The position numbers and the translations under genes are program-made. From positions 248,001 through 312,000 of the forward strand of contig NZ_JAJFNK010000001.1 of assembly GCF_021739485.1 (NCBI RefSeq): a DNA stretch of 64,000 nucleotides, given 5' to 3'. Below are positions 35,894 to 43,756 of this stretch, in pieces. Each line of letters begins with the position of its first letter. The first letter of the stretch is position 1. The notes beneath the pieces were generated by a model. That model was given only the letters and a program-made list of their open reading frames with translations, did no database searches and was not told the origin of the DNA. This stretch comes from Alicyclobacillus tolerans. Its GTDB lineage: Bacteria; Bacillota; Bacilli; Alicyclobacillales; Alicyclobacillaceae.

Positions 35894-36100
35894 CTATGGG
35901 TTCCTATCCGGTGCGTTGGCCTTTGTTCTGTGGTCAAGTGATGCGGATTCACGGTGCGGGGCTGCAAGTGCGCTTTGTCCACCATCCAATTTCCGGCCCA
36001 TGGTTCGGATTGCAATCTGGCAGCACATTTTCCAATATGCCTGCAGTGCTTGATGACTTGGCTCGTTCGTGCATCGGACGGTCCACTCATCGGACTTCAT
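35894..36100 (-). CDS. Small hypothetical protein
   Basis: 68 aa starting MKSDEWTVRCTNEPSHQALQ and containing a helical stretch AYWKMCCQIAIRTMG, with a basic tail. ATG 36100 has a strong GGAGGGG six bases upstream. No family recognised. It may be co-transcribed with the downstream polysaccharide deacetylase. Confidence 0.6.
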   Translation of the reverse strand: MKSDEWTVRCTNEPSHQALQAYWKMCCQIAIRTMGRKLDGGQSALAAPHRESASLDHRTKANAPDRNP

Positions 36101-36138
36101 ACGCACCCCTCCGCTCTAACGTATGTCAGGGTATCTCG

Positions 36139-36253
36139 TACAAATGCTCTAGAAACCTTCTAAAGGCCCGCATCTGCCCATATATGGGTAATGACGAGGC
36201 TTGCTTGCCTCATGGGGATGGGCGACTGGAATCCATAAATGGGGGAGCTACAT
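36139..36253 (+). promoter_or_regulatory. Structured leader of the recombinase gene
   Basis: A TACAAA -10-like box (36139-36144) is followed by the 18-base block also found at 33945, a perfect palindrome CCCATATATGGG (36177-36188), hairpin GAGGC/GCCTC (36196-36211) and a distal ATGGGC (36218-36223) that could pair with GCCCAT (36176-36181). It ends at the GGGGGAG ribosome site of the recombinase. Confidence 0.4.
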
Positions 36254-37675
36254 ATGAGAGCAGCCATTTACACCCGCGTGAGTACCGAGACTCAGGCCGA
36301 AGAAGGATTTTCGTTGGATGCCCAGATCGAGCGTCTTACATCGTATTGCGATTCACAGGGGTGGGAAGTGTATGACATTTACACGGATGAGGGGATGAGC
36401 GCCAAGAGTACCGATCGTCCAGAACTGAAGCGGATGATGAGCGATATACAAAAGAGACGAGTTGATGTAGTTCTTGTTTACAAGTTGGACAGGCTCACTC
36501 GAAACGTTATGGATCTACACAAACTCATACAGGAACTTGAAAGGCATGGGATCGGTTTTAAAAGTGCGACTGAGGTATTCGATACAACCTCGGCTATGGG
36601 TCGCCTGTTTATAACCATTGTCGCTGCTTTGGCCCAATGGGAACGAGAAAACCTGGCCGAGCGAACGAAAATGGGGCAGATAGAGATGACGAGGCAAGGG
36701 AAGTGGTCCGGCGGAACACCAGCATTTGGATATGACTATACAGATGGCCAACTCATCGTGAATGAAAGCCAAGCCGTTGTCGTGCGCGAGCTATTCAATC
36801 GGTACATTAGTGGGCACGGAATGAAAAAGTTGTTGCAATGGCTGAACGACCCAGACCATCCACAAACCTCTCCAAGGAAGCGTTGGACATTCAATGCGAT
36901 TCGCTACGTGCTCCGAAATCCCCTGTATGCTGGCTATGTCCGATACGGATACCGCGATCAAGGAGGGCGGCGTCAGAAAGAATTCATCACGCATCTCGGA
37001 ATTCATGAACCCATTATTGACGAACAAACATGGCACCTGGCAGCGAAGACAAGAGAAGAGCGCTCAAAAATGCCTTTGCGTTCCGGTACTGGAACTTTTC
37101 CATTTTCGGGAGTTCTGCGTTGTGGGCTTTGCGGATCAGCGTTGTCCGGGAGAACGGTATATCGAAGCACCAAGGACGAGAGCTCACCCCGCAGGTATTA
37201 CGTGTGCAGTGAGAGAATGCACAAAAACCTTTGCCGTTTACCGTTCATTCGTGAAGAGGTCATTCAAGAAAAAGTCTTGAGCGAAATTGCGAACTACCAC
37301 CATAAACTCGCGGGGTCCAAACCTGTTGTCGTCGTTGAAGAGCCAAATGTGATTCCGAATATCGACCGGGAACTCGAGAAAGTGCGACAGAGACGCGAAC
37401 GGTGGATGACGGCTTTTGATGAAGGAAACATTACAAGCGCAGAGCTGCGGGAACGACTCGACCTCTTCGCACAACAAGAAGTACAGTTGAAAGGGCAATT
37501 GACCCTAAAGCCTGTTGATGAATCGATGCAGCGAGAGCTGCTCAACGCGATTTTGAGTACGTTCGAGTCTACATGGCGCAATGCCCTTCCCGTAGAGCAG
37601 CGTCAATTGATCCGGCTTCTTATCAAAAAAATCACGGTTCTTGCTGACCACCACTTGGAGATTGAGTTTGCGTAG
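36254..37675 (+). CDS. Large serine recombinase
   Basis: 473 aa. The resolvase domain has the nucleophile Ser in RAAIYTRVSTETQAEEGFS and the Arg motif YKLDRLTRN; GRLFITIVAALAQWERENLAER is the long helix. A recombinase domain (GYDYTDGQLIVNESQAVVV...NPLYAGY) follows, then a zinc ribbon (LRCGLCGSALSGR and YVCSERMHKNLC) and a coiled coil. The domain order equals phage integrases and SpoIVCA-type sporulation recombinases. ATG 36254 has GGGGGAG six bases upstream. No other phage genes or obvious att repeats adjoin it. Confidence 0.95.
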   Translation: MRAAIYTRVSTETQAEEGFSLDAQIERLTSYCDSQGWEVYDIYTDEGMSAKSTDRPELKRMMSDIQKRRVDVVLVYKLDRLTRNVMDLHKLIQELERHGIGFKSATEVFDTTSAMGRLFITIVAALAQWERENLAERTKMGQIEMTRQGKWSGGTPAFGYDYTDGQLIVNESQAVVVRELFNRYISGHGMKKLLQWLNDPDHPQTSPRKRWTFNAIRYVLRNPLYAGYVRYGYRDQGGRRQKEFITHLGIHEPIIDEQTWHLAAKTREERSKMPLRSGTGTFPFSGVLRCGLCGSALSGRTVYRSTKDESSPRRYYVCSERMHKNLCRLPFIREEVIQEKVLSEIANYHHKLAGSKPVVVVEEPNVIPNIDRELEKVRQRRERWMTAFDEGNITSAELRERLDLFAQQEVQLKGQLTLKPVDESMQRELLNAILSTFESTWRNALPVEQRQLIRLLIKKITVLADHHLEIEFA

Positions 37676-37962
37676 GTGCTTATAAGATGTCATGGGTTCG
37701 CATGGATTTTTGCACTCGCATTTCTCTGGTAAATTGAACGCACGATACAGCCCTGTCCGAAGCGGGGAGTATCGTGGCTTGCGTAGTTTCGGCGGGTCCA
37801 GGTTAGGTAAGGGGTAGCACGACCACGGCCTATTTAGAAATCGGGCGCATTTGAGCTGCCCGATTTCTGAGTTTAAAGGACGCAAACCGCCAGATAGCCA
37901 GTTTTTCAAGTTATTCCCTTCAAATTTTTGCGATAAACTGAATTTCATCCGGAGGTGGAACC
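37676..37962 (+). other. Structured intergenic region after the recombinase, candidate RNA
   Basis: Two long-range stems: CACGATAC (37741-37748)/GTATCGTG (37769-37776) and AGAAATCGGGC (37836-37846)/GCCCGATTTCT (37858-37868). The second may act as a terminator although the T content after it is low. No coding frame with a ribosome site is seen between 37676 and 37940. Confidence 0.5.
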
Positions 37963-38250
37963 ATGCAAGACGGAGAGCATCTGGTGCAATTGACCGGAAA
38001 TTGTTCCAACGTGGATGCTGAGCATTGTTTTTTACCGTTGTTTTTACTGTTTGGCCTTGGCGCAGGGCAGAGACAAACTGCTCGCGGGGTTCGGGGTAAC
38101 ACAGGTCCGTACGGAGGACCGTTTACCTATGGACCTGGCCCAAACATTTCAAACGGAGTTGGCAGGGTCGGCCCCGGCCCCGGCGGATTTGCCCCCTCAA
38201 TGAGAGGACCGGTTTATGGGCCGCCGATGCGGTCGCGGCGCATGTACTAA
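37963..38250 (+). CDS. Small Gly/Pro-rich protein
   Basis: 95 aa. A hydrophilic start (MQDGEHLVQLTGNCSNVDAE) and a short hydrophobic stretch (CFLPLFLLFGLGAG) lead to a Gly/Pro/Tyr-rich tail (GPYGGPFTYGPGPN) ending in basic residues. ATG with GGAGGTGG upstream. The composition resembles spore coat or exosporium proteins; function not known. Confidence 0.65.
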   Translation: MQDGEHLVQLTGNCSNVDAEHCFLPLFLLFGLGAGQRQTARGVRGNTGPYGGPFTYGPGPNISNGVGRVGPGPGGFAPSMRGPVYGPPMRSRRMY

Positions 38251-38766
38251 ACGAAAGCTTGAATCGTCGCACGATAGCTTCCGGTTGCATGACAATCTAC
38301 GATTAGGTCAAAAAGCAGCAGGCTGTAAGTCAAAAAGCAGTGGGTTGAACAAGTCAGACCCGTCAAGAGTTCTTATCCGCTCCGGTAGGCGGAGGTATCC
38401 GCCCTGCCGGACTCGGTGAAGAACCCCTGAACCTTCGCTGCTTACGGGCGTTCAGGGTACAACCAACAATTCCAAAGCGTCCTCTAGTCTTCTCCTCCCT
38501 TCTTCTTCAGGATGGTGCTGCAAAGGATTTCCGCAGCTGAACCATCAGCCACTTTGACATAAAACATCCAACAAATTGACACGGAGTGTTCAAGAATATT
38601 TTCGAATTTTGTCGTAAAGCGTCCGAGATAAATACCCTGTGTGGTATAATGCTCTCGGTATCGCTCTACCATACATGTTTTGGGCAACTGTGTGCCACAC
38701 TGACGACGTGAATGCGTCCAAACAGTCCGGCAGCGGGCAATTAGACCAGAAAGGGGACCTACGGAC
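38251..38766 (+). other. Intergenic region: direct repeat, hairpins and TauE promoter
   Basis: A 516-bp gap. It holds an imperfect 22-bp tandem repeat sharing GTCAAAAAGCAG (38306-38327, 38328-38349), a strong 13-bp hairpin TCCGGTAGGCGGA (38381-38393)/TCCGCCCTGCCGGA (38398-38411), and another IR CCCTGAAC/GTTCAGGG (38425-38457). Near its end an extended -10 (TGGTATAAT, 38642-38650) can drive the TauE gene with a leader of about 110 bases. Confidence 0.55.
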
Positions 38767-39588
38767 GTGATTTTGACAAGCACGCAAACGATTCTTGTAA
38801 TTATATCAGGCGGAATCGTGGGTTTTACTTTGGGTTTGTTGGGTGGTGGAGGGTCTATTCTGGCCATTCCACTCTTGTTGTACTTCGTGGGGATTCGAGA
38901 TGCGCATGTCGTCATTGGGACATCCGCGTTAGCCGTGGCAGCGAATGCCTACATCAATTTGATTTCCCACTGGCGAGCAGGTCACGTGGCCTGGAAACCG
39001 GCAGTCGCCTTCGCCATTCCAGGTGTCGTAGGGGCGTTTGCAGGTTCAAGTTTGGGCAAGCTGGTACCGGATAAACCGCTGCTTTCGTTGTTTGCTATAC
39101 TCATGATTGTGATCGCGGTTTTGATGATTAGACCCAAGAAATCCAAAGCTGCCTCACATCCGCAAGGACAACAGGGTGAATTGGCAACCGCTGTCCCGAG
39201 ATATGAATTTCACTGGGCGCGGGTGATAACGGGTGGATTTATCGTAGGTATGTTATCTGGCTTCTTTGGTATTGGCGGAGGTTTCCTGATTGTCCCTGGG
39301 CTTGTTTTTAGCGCAGGACTGCCGATGATTATGGCGATTGGCAGCTCGTTGTTTTCGGTGGGAACGTTCGGTTTGACCACCGCAGTGAGTTATGCGCTCT
39401 CTGGGCTCGTCGATTGGGTTGTCGTTCTTGAATTTATTGGCGGGGGCATCATTGGCGGCCTGATTGGAGCTTTGCTGGCAGGCAAACTGAGCAAGCAACA
39501 GCGGACCTTGAATTACATCTTCGCCATCATTATCATCGTGGTGGCCATCTACATGCTGGTCATTAACCTGCGAACCCTGCACCTCTAA
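38767..39588 (+). CDS. TauE/SafE family (TSUP) anion exporter
   Basis: 273 aa with eight predicted helices and the duplicated TSUP motif: GGIVGFTLGLLGGGGSILAIP in the first half, FIVGMLSGFFGIGGGFLIVPG in the second. TSUP proteins move sulfite, sulfoacetate, thiosulfate or other organosulfur anions across the membrane. With sor and tsdA in the same window a sulfur-anion export role is plausible inference. GTG start with AAAGGGGA nine bases upstream. Confidence 0.9.
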   Translation: MILTSTQTILVIISGGIVGFTLGLLGGGGSILAIPLLLYFVGIRDAHVVIGTSALAVAANAYINLISHWRAGHVAWKPAVAFAIPGVVGAFAGSSLGKLVPDKPLLSLFAILMIVIAVLMIRPKKSKAASHPQGQQGELATAVPRYEFHWARVITGGFIVGMLSGFFGIGGGFLIVPGLVFSAGLPMIMAIGSSLFSVGTFGLTTAVSYALSGLVDWVVVLEFIGGGIIGGLIGALLAGKLSKQQRTLNYIFAIIIIVVAIYMLVINLRTLHL

Positions 39589-39659
39589 TAAAAGGACCCG
39601 TCAATCGGGCTTCGTATGTCACTCTTGGACAAATCCCGCATTCCTTCAACTTGTGCACA

Positions 39660-39688
39660 CAGTATGGGAAACCATACTGTATTTTATT
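39660..39688 (+). terminator. Terminator after the TauE gene
   Basis: CAGTATGG (39660-39667) pairs with CCATACTG (39672-39679) around a GAAA tetraloop, followed by TATTTTATT. Confidence 0.8.
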
Positions 39689-39773
39689 CTCCATCCAGGT
39701 GTCTGTAAGTTCGATTTCCATGGCTCAGGTGAATGGAAACAAGCGGCTGCGAATGCTGCAACCTCTTTTGCTT

Positions 39774-39811
39774 AAGCCTACTTGGACCTGAGGCCAAGGA
39801 AAATGAGGCTT
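39774..39811 (+). promoter_or_regulatory. Nested hairpin in the leader of paralogue B
   Basis: AAGCCT (39774-39779) pairs with AGGCTT (39806-39811), enclosing CTTGG/CCAAG (39781-39798). It lies about 105 bases before the ATG, in an otherwise featureless stretch between the TauE terminator and the gene. Confidence 0.35.
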
Positions 39812-39916
39812 GCCCAGGCGGACAAATACCGCTCCAGCCGATTGCCCCAAATTCATACTGTACACCATGTGGTATTCACCACAATGACTGTCTTTTTTTG
39901 GAGGTGGCCGAACCAA

Positions 39917-40249
39917 ATGTGTACACGAGCCGATTGCGAACGCCACATTGGACAATGGGTACAGTTTCATACTCAGTGGGGACTGCACCGTGGGATTATT
40001 GAACGGGTCACGAACCGTTCTGCCATTCTCGTTTCCCCTCGTCGATACATTCCGGCTCAATTTGCGTCTGAAACAAGGGACATTTCGGATGAAACCATGT
40101 CTGCGGACATGAAGAAACTCGACCTGGCTTTGACGTGGTACGGCAGTGGTGCTGCCGGGGGTGGATACGGCGGATACGGCGGAATCGGATGGGGCCGATG
40201 GGCCGTTTCGTTTCTTGCCATCTACGCCCTTTTTGGTCTTTGGTGGTAA
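39917..40249 (+). CDS. Small Gly/Tyr/Trp-rich protein, paralogue B
   Basis: 110 aa, the second member of the pair with 33441-33740: GQWVQFHTQWGLHRGII, TNRSAILVSPRRYIPA, KKLDLALTWYGSG, then a Gly/Tyr tail and a hydrophobic C-terminus (AVSFLAIYALFGLWW). ATG 39917 has GGAGGTGG nine bases upstream. The shared N-terminal domain of about 50 residues is more conserved than the tail, so the domain rather than the composition defines the family. Function unknown. Confidence 0.8.
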   Translation: MCTRADCERHIGQWVQFHTQWGLHRGIIERVTNRSAILVSPRRYIPAQFASETRDISDETMSADMKKLDLALTWYGSGAAGGGYGGYGGIGWGRWAVSFLAIYALFGLWW

Positions 40250-40331
40250 AGGATTTCCGGGGAAGGTGTTGAGTGCACCTTCCCGGAAGTCCACCGTGTC
40301 ATTTTGTTTCCCCCTGATGTCAATGTTCGTC

Positions 40332-40772
40332 CTATTGTATGGGCGCTTCCGAGTCTTCCATAGGGGTTTCCGCTTCACGTTCGGACAACACTGTGAGAAA
40401 TGCCCGAACAAATCGAAGGTTGTCCTGAACGACCGGGTCGCGGAGCAATCCGAGCAGGGAAAAGACTGAAATGTTGCCTGTATCTTCACTGGCCCTGAGT
40501 TTGGCTTCCTGTACCACCTGAGACAGTTCGTCCAATTTTTTTTGAATGGGACCCGTCTTTTGCCTCACGGTCCTTCCTAGTCCTTCTAATAAATCCGGGT
40601 CTTGCAATACTTCCTCCATCACATCGTAGGTCTTCCCTAACAGATGGATAACTTGGGCGAGTTTAGGTAACTGTTGCGCGATCTCGATAAGGGACCGTTG
40701 AATTTCCGGTTGGGCGATCAGTTCAAACACGTCTGTTTCAAAGGTACCCTTTGTCTGCAAAGTATCCTCCAC
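40332..40772 (-). CDS. DUF1641 family protein
   Basis: 146 aa, helical, with the DUF1641 end motif GLLRDPVVQDNLRFVRAFLTVL. Relatives (YrhD-like) often sit next to formate dehydrogenase or sulfide:quinone oxidoreductase genes; no such partner is here. GTG 40772 has GGAAGGAG seven bases upstream; the longer frame lacks a ribosome site. Confidence 0.85.
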   Translation of the reverse strand: MEDTLQTKGTFETDVFELIAQPEIQRSLIEIAQQLPKLAQVIHLLGKTYDVMEEVLQDPDLLEGLGRTVRQKTGPIQKKLDELSQVVQEAKLRASEDTGNISVFSLLGLLRDPVVQDNLRFVRAFLTVLSEREAETPMEDSEAPIQ

Positions 40773-40968
40773 GGTTTCACTCCTTCCAAGGCAATGCACT
40801 TAGACATAACATGCACCAAATCTTCAAGTTAAACACTGCCCTTGCTAAACCGGGGGTTAAAAACCGCTAAAAGTTCGCGTGAACGACCCACAACGTGCGC
40901 GTACTAGTCGGAGTTTCTTATAATGGACAAGGTGTACCACGCAGAATTGGGCGAAAGGGGTTATGGCC

Positions 40969-41400
40969 ATGAACGTGTTTGAAACCCCCATTGAGGTCCG
41001 GTACGCAGAAACGGATCAAATGGGCGTTGTTTACCACGCCAATTACCTGATTTGGTTTGAGGTGGGGCGGACCAAGTTGGTTGAACAGTTGGGGTTGTCT
41101 TATGCTGACATGGAGGAACGGGGATATCTGGCTCCCGTACTGGAGGCTCATGTGACTTTCAAGCGACCCGTTACCTACGGTGAAACAGCGCTTGTGAGGA
41201 CTTGGGTCAAGGAGTACGACGGCCTGAGGACCGTTTACGGATACGAAATTCGAAACCAAAACCAGGAGGTCTGTGTCGAGGGACATACCTCTCACGTGAT
41301 CGTGCGAAAAGGGACATTTCAACCTGTGTCGATGCGAAGGGTCTTTCCAGAGTGGCATAACATCTACGAAAATGTGCGGAACGAGACGGCACCTATGTAA
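40969..41400 (+). CDS. Acyl-CoA thioesterase, YbgC/FadM-type hotdog protein
   Basis: 143 aa. The 4-hydroxybenzoyl-CoA thioesterase pattern is clear: EVRYAETDQMGVVYHANYLIWFE with catalytic Asp, then LVEQLGLSYADMEERG and VTFKRPVTYGETA. Hydrolyses acyl-CoA thioesters; substrate unknown. ATG 40969 has AAAGGGG eight bases upstream; ATG 40963 is too close to it. TATAAT occurs at 40919-40924 without a clear -35. Confidence 0.92.
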   Translation: MNVFETPIEVRYAETDQMGVVYHANYLIWFEVGRTKLVEQLGLSYADMEERGYLAPVLEAHVTFKRPVTYGETALVRTWVKEYDGLRTVYGYEIRNQNQEVCVEGHTSHVIVRKGTFQPVSMRRVFPEWHNIYENVRNETAPM

Positions 41401-41406
41401 GGAGGA

Positions 41407-41467
41407 GAAGACGAGGATTGAAACATACGCTAACAAGCATCGGAAAAAACAAAGCATCCTCGTTTTC
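41407..41467 (+). terminator. Long-loop terminator after the thioesterase gene
   Basis: GAAGACGAGGAT (41407-41418) pairs with ATCCTCGTTTTC (41456-41467) with one G-T pair; loop of 37 bases. Confidence 0.5.
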
Positions 41468-41665
41468 TCGATTACAAGATAACATAAAACTCTTAGTTCA
41501 TGCATGGTTCGTTTGTGGATAACTTGGTATTTTTGTGGATAACTCCGATTTCTGCACTTTTGGGCGTTTGCCGGAATATATTGCGATCGAATTTTATCGA
41601 ACTGTGAACCGAGGTGCGCCATTGCGGCGCGCGGCAGCAGTTACAGCTGGAAGAGGGGAAAAACA

Positions 41666-41845
41666 ATGTCATTGCCGACGTACCATCCCGTAAACCTGGA
41701 CCTAGGGAAAGAGGAAAGGGTGCCCAACCGGGTGGACCAGCAAAGGGAAGTTCCGTATTGCGGGGGCGCTCCGGGCGGAAATTTAGCCACACAAGATGTG
41801 TCAAAGTATGTCGTTGTCTCCGTTTTGCCCGCCGCATATCTTTAA
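41666..41845 (+). CDS. Small hypothetical protein
   Basis: 59 aa, beginning MSLPTYHPVNLDLGKEERVP, with PYCGGAPGGN in the middle and a hydrophobic end (VVVSVLPAAYL). ATG has GGAAGAGGGG seven bases upstream. Not recognised; it lies in a run of tiny genes in a spore-gene-rich area. Confidence 0.6.
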   Translation: MSLPTYHPVNLDLGKEERVPNRVDQQREVPYCGGAPGGNLATQDVSKYVVVSVLPAAYL

Positions 41846-42134
41846 ACCGCCGATGGACCCGGTTTCGAGAAAAAACCACCGAACCCAGAGGCACGGTGGA
41901 ACACAAAGGGGGTATGGAGTAAATCTGACCGGATTATTCATATCTTGTCACATCTGATATTCTTTTAATCACCAATTGAAGATTTTTTTAAGCATTCTGG
42001 ACGAAATCGCTGTCGGGTTCTAACAGATGGCAGCACAGCAGATGATGAAACTACGCGGCATTCAACTGCCAATAAGCTCCTCCCATAAAACCTTGGATAG
42101 ATGCACATCCTTGGAACAAGGGAGGGAAAGAACT

Positions 42135-42266
42135 ATGGTGAGATCGAATCGCACGGAGCGCTTGGCCGTCAGTTTTCCAATCTTTGTTGCACTTTTTGGA
42201 TTTTTTGGCTGGGTCACGAAAGCAGTTGTAGGCGCGCAAAGCCAAAAAAACCAAGGCAGGCAGTAA
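42135..42266 (+). CDS. Small membrane protein
   Basis: 43 aa: a basic start (MVRSNRTERLAV), one membrane helix (SFPIFVALFGFFGWVTKAVV) and a polar tail. ATG 42135 has GGGAGGG about eight bases upstream. Not recognised. The 289 bp before it (41846-42134) show nothing else. Confidence 0.6.
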   Translation: MVRSNRTERLAVSFPIFVALFGFFGWVTKAVVGAQSQKNQGRQ

Positions 42267-42331
42267 TTCGTGCACAAACCTCCATGAACGGCAACTTTTA
42301 CTGACCCCTCGCCAACATCCCAAGACAATCA

Positions 42332-42379
42332 ACGAGCCCTTCTCGTGTGAACGCAGATGCCCGCACGAAAGGGCTTCGT
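42332..42379. terminator. Hairpin between convergent genes
   Basis: AGCCCTTCTCGTG (42335-42347) pairs with CACGAAAGGGCT (42364-42375) with one bulge, extended by ACG/CGT outside. Position between two convergent genes suggests a shared terminator; T runs are poor. Confidence 0.5.
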
Positions 42380-42381
42380 CA

Positions 42382-43305
42382 TTACTGCCTCAAATACGGT
42401 TGCACGCGGCCAATTAGTTCCTGGAGCTGGTGCGCCAAATGCTGATAGGTTGTTTTGGCCGGCTCGTTTTGGGTTTGAGCCGAAAAATTTTCGAGGTCTG
42501 CTTGAATCTTTTTCAGTGAAGCCAAGAGCAGCGGTTTAGCCTGAACCTTTTGGGATGCTGCTGGGTCATTTTTTAAGTCCACAAAGACGTTGCCGCTCGA
42601 GTCGACTTGCGCCACAAAAACGTCATTGTAATCCGTTGCCCCTTGTTTCAGGATTTCCCCAAGCAACCACCCTTGAGAATAACCAAGGTCTTCAAGGGTT
42701 TTCAATTGAACCTGTCCGTCCAGAATCAAAATGTTAGGCGCCTGCTCCGAGGGGACGGTCAGGCCTTGTGCAGTCGGTGTCACAGGCTGAACATCTGATT
42801 TCTTGAGAACACTGATTGTTCCGTCGTTTTCCAATACCCCGAACTCTACATCAGACAATTTGAACGCGTCCTTTTGCCGCAACATCGACAGCATCTCACT
42901 TAGGCTCAAGTTGGCTTTGCGCAGGTTTTTCTCCAACACTTTACCTTGGTCGATCAACACAGTCGGTTTGCCGTGAATAGCTGTGTTAAATTGACTCGAC
43001 TTGAGTGAAAGAAATTTGACAGCCAGGGAAAGCACGGTCCAAGCAACGAGTGCGATGATTCCGTCTGGAAATGGCACTCGTGAGTCTAAAACCGTTATGG
43101 CAGTCAGCACTGCAAGAACAAATCCAGAGACCGTGTCGAACTTTTGGCCAAGGACGCGCCCAACGAACAACATGAAGACAAATCCGAAAAGCGTTCGATA
43201 AGCGATCACGGCATAATGACCCACAGTCGTTTTCCCACCCTGGAAGAAAGTTTTTGGAAACTCGCCATGAGGAAATGGGCGCCGCCATACTCCGACGACG
43301 CCCAC
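42382..43305 (-). CDS. DUF421 (YetF-like) membrane protein with DUF1657-like C-terminal tail
   Basis: 307 aa. Three N-terminal membrane helices, then the DUF421 soluble domain: GKPTVLIDQGKVLEKNLRKA, LSEMLSMLRQKDAFKLSDVEFGVLE, DGTISVLKK and a second copy (NILILDGQVQLKTLEDLGYS). The last 50 residues (LLASLKKIQADLENFSAQTQ...) match the small DUF1657 protein encoded just upstream, suggesting a fusion. GTG with AGAAGG five bases upstream and 9 bases after the DUF1657 stop, so one operon. DUF421 and DUF1657 genes occur together in spoVA-type mobile operons affecting spore heat resistance. Confidence 0.87.
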   Translation of the reverse strand: MGVVGVWRRPFPHGEFPKTFFQGGKTTVGHYAVIAYRTLFGFVFMLFVGRVLGQKFDTVSGFVLAVLTAITVLDSRVPFPDGIIALVAWTVLSLAVKFLSLKSSQFNTAIHGKPTVLIDQGKVLEKNLRKANLSLSEMLSMLRQKDAFKLSDVEFGVLENDGTISVLKKSDVQPVTPTAQGLTVPSEQAPNILILDGQVQLKTLEDLGYSQGWLLGEILKQGATDYNDVFVAQVDSSGNVFVDLKNDPAASQKVQAKPLLLASLKKIQADLENFSAQTQNEPAKTTYQHLAHQLQELIGRVQPYLRQ

Positions 43306-43314
43306 TTTTGCCTT

Positions 43315-43521
43315 CTAAAACCCTTTGTACTGAGGTTCTTCCTGTTCCAGTTGCGAAACACGCGTTTCTAGAGTTTGGACGATGGCTTGGGTCTGCGACG
43401 CGGCGTCTGTGTACAACTGTTTCGCCTGTTGATTTTGGGTTTGCAACGCGAACTGTTCGAAGCTGGCTTGCGCGCTCTTCAATCCGGCAAGGGTTTGTTT
43501 TACCTGGCTGCCCACGGTCAT
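43315..43521 (-). CDS. DUF1657 family spore-associated protein
   Basis: 68 aa, all helical: MTVGSQVKQTLAGLKSAQAS, FEQFALQTQNQQAKQLYTDA, then QTQAIVQTLETRVSQLEQEEP. This is the DUF1657 pattern found in spoVA2mob-type operons. ATG with AAGGAGG eight bases upstream. First gene of a two-gene operon with the DUF421 protein. Confidence 0.9.
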   Translation of the reverse strand: MTVGSQVKQTLAGLKSAQASFEQFALQTQNQQAKQLYTDAASQTQAIVQTLETRVSQLEQEEPQYKGF

Positions 43522-43756
43522 CGAAATTTCCTCCTTATTGAAAAAATGTGTATGAACCCCACACCGACGTTTGAAGCCTCGACCCGGAAATTCGCTCGGG
43601 TACGTACATACAATGGTCCGTTCAAAGTTGATTTATTCTAATTGGCAAAATTCTGGGCATGCCAAATAATCCCTCTTTTGAACGCGTAACGTTCGTCCGT
43701 TCGAGGAGCAGTATGCACTAGTTAGCATGCTGTGCTTGATGGGTTCTGTGCTTTGT

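Noticed and set aside
35896..36375. 159-codon plus-strand frame running into the recombinase gene
   Set aside because: No ribosome site, overlaps the recombinase in another frame and covers the structured leader; the opposite strand has a better small gene.
37795..37830. SRP-RNA-like stretch CCAGGTTAGGTAAGGGG
   Set aside because: The GGAA tetraloop and the pairing of flanks required for SRP RNA are missing.
39725..40489. 254-codon minus-strand frame over the Gly/Tyr-rich gene and DUF1641
   Set aside because: Antisense to one good gene and overlapping another; no ribosome site.
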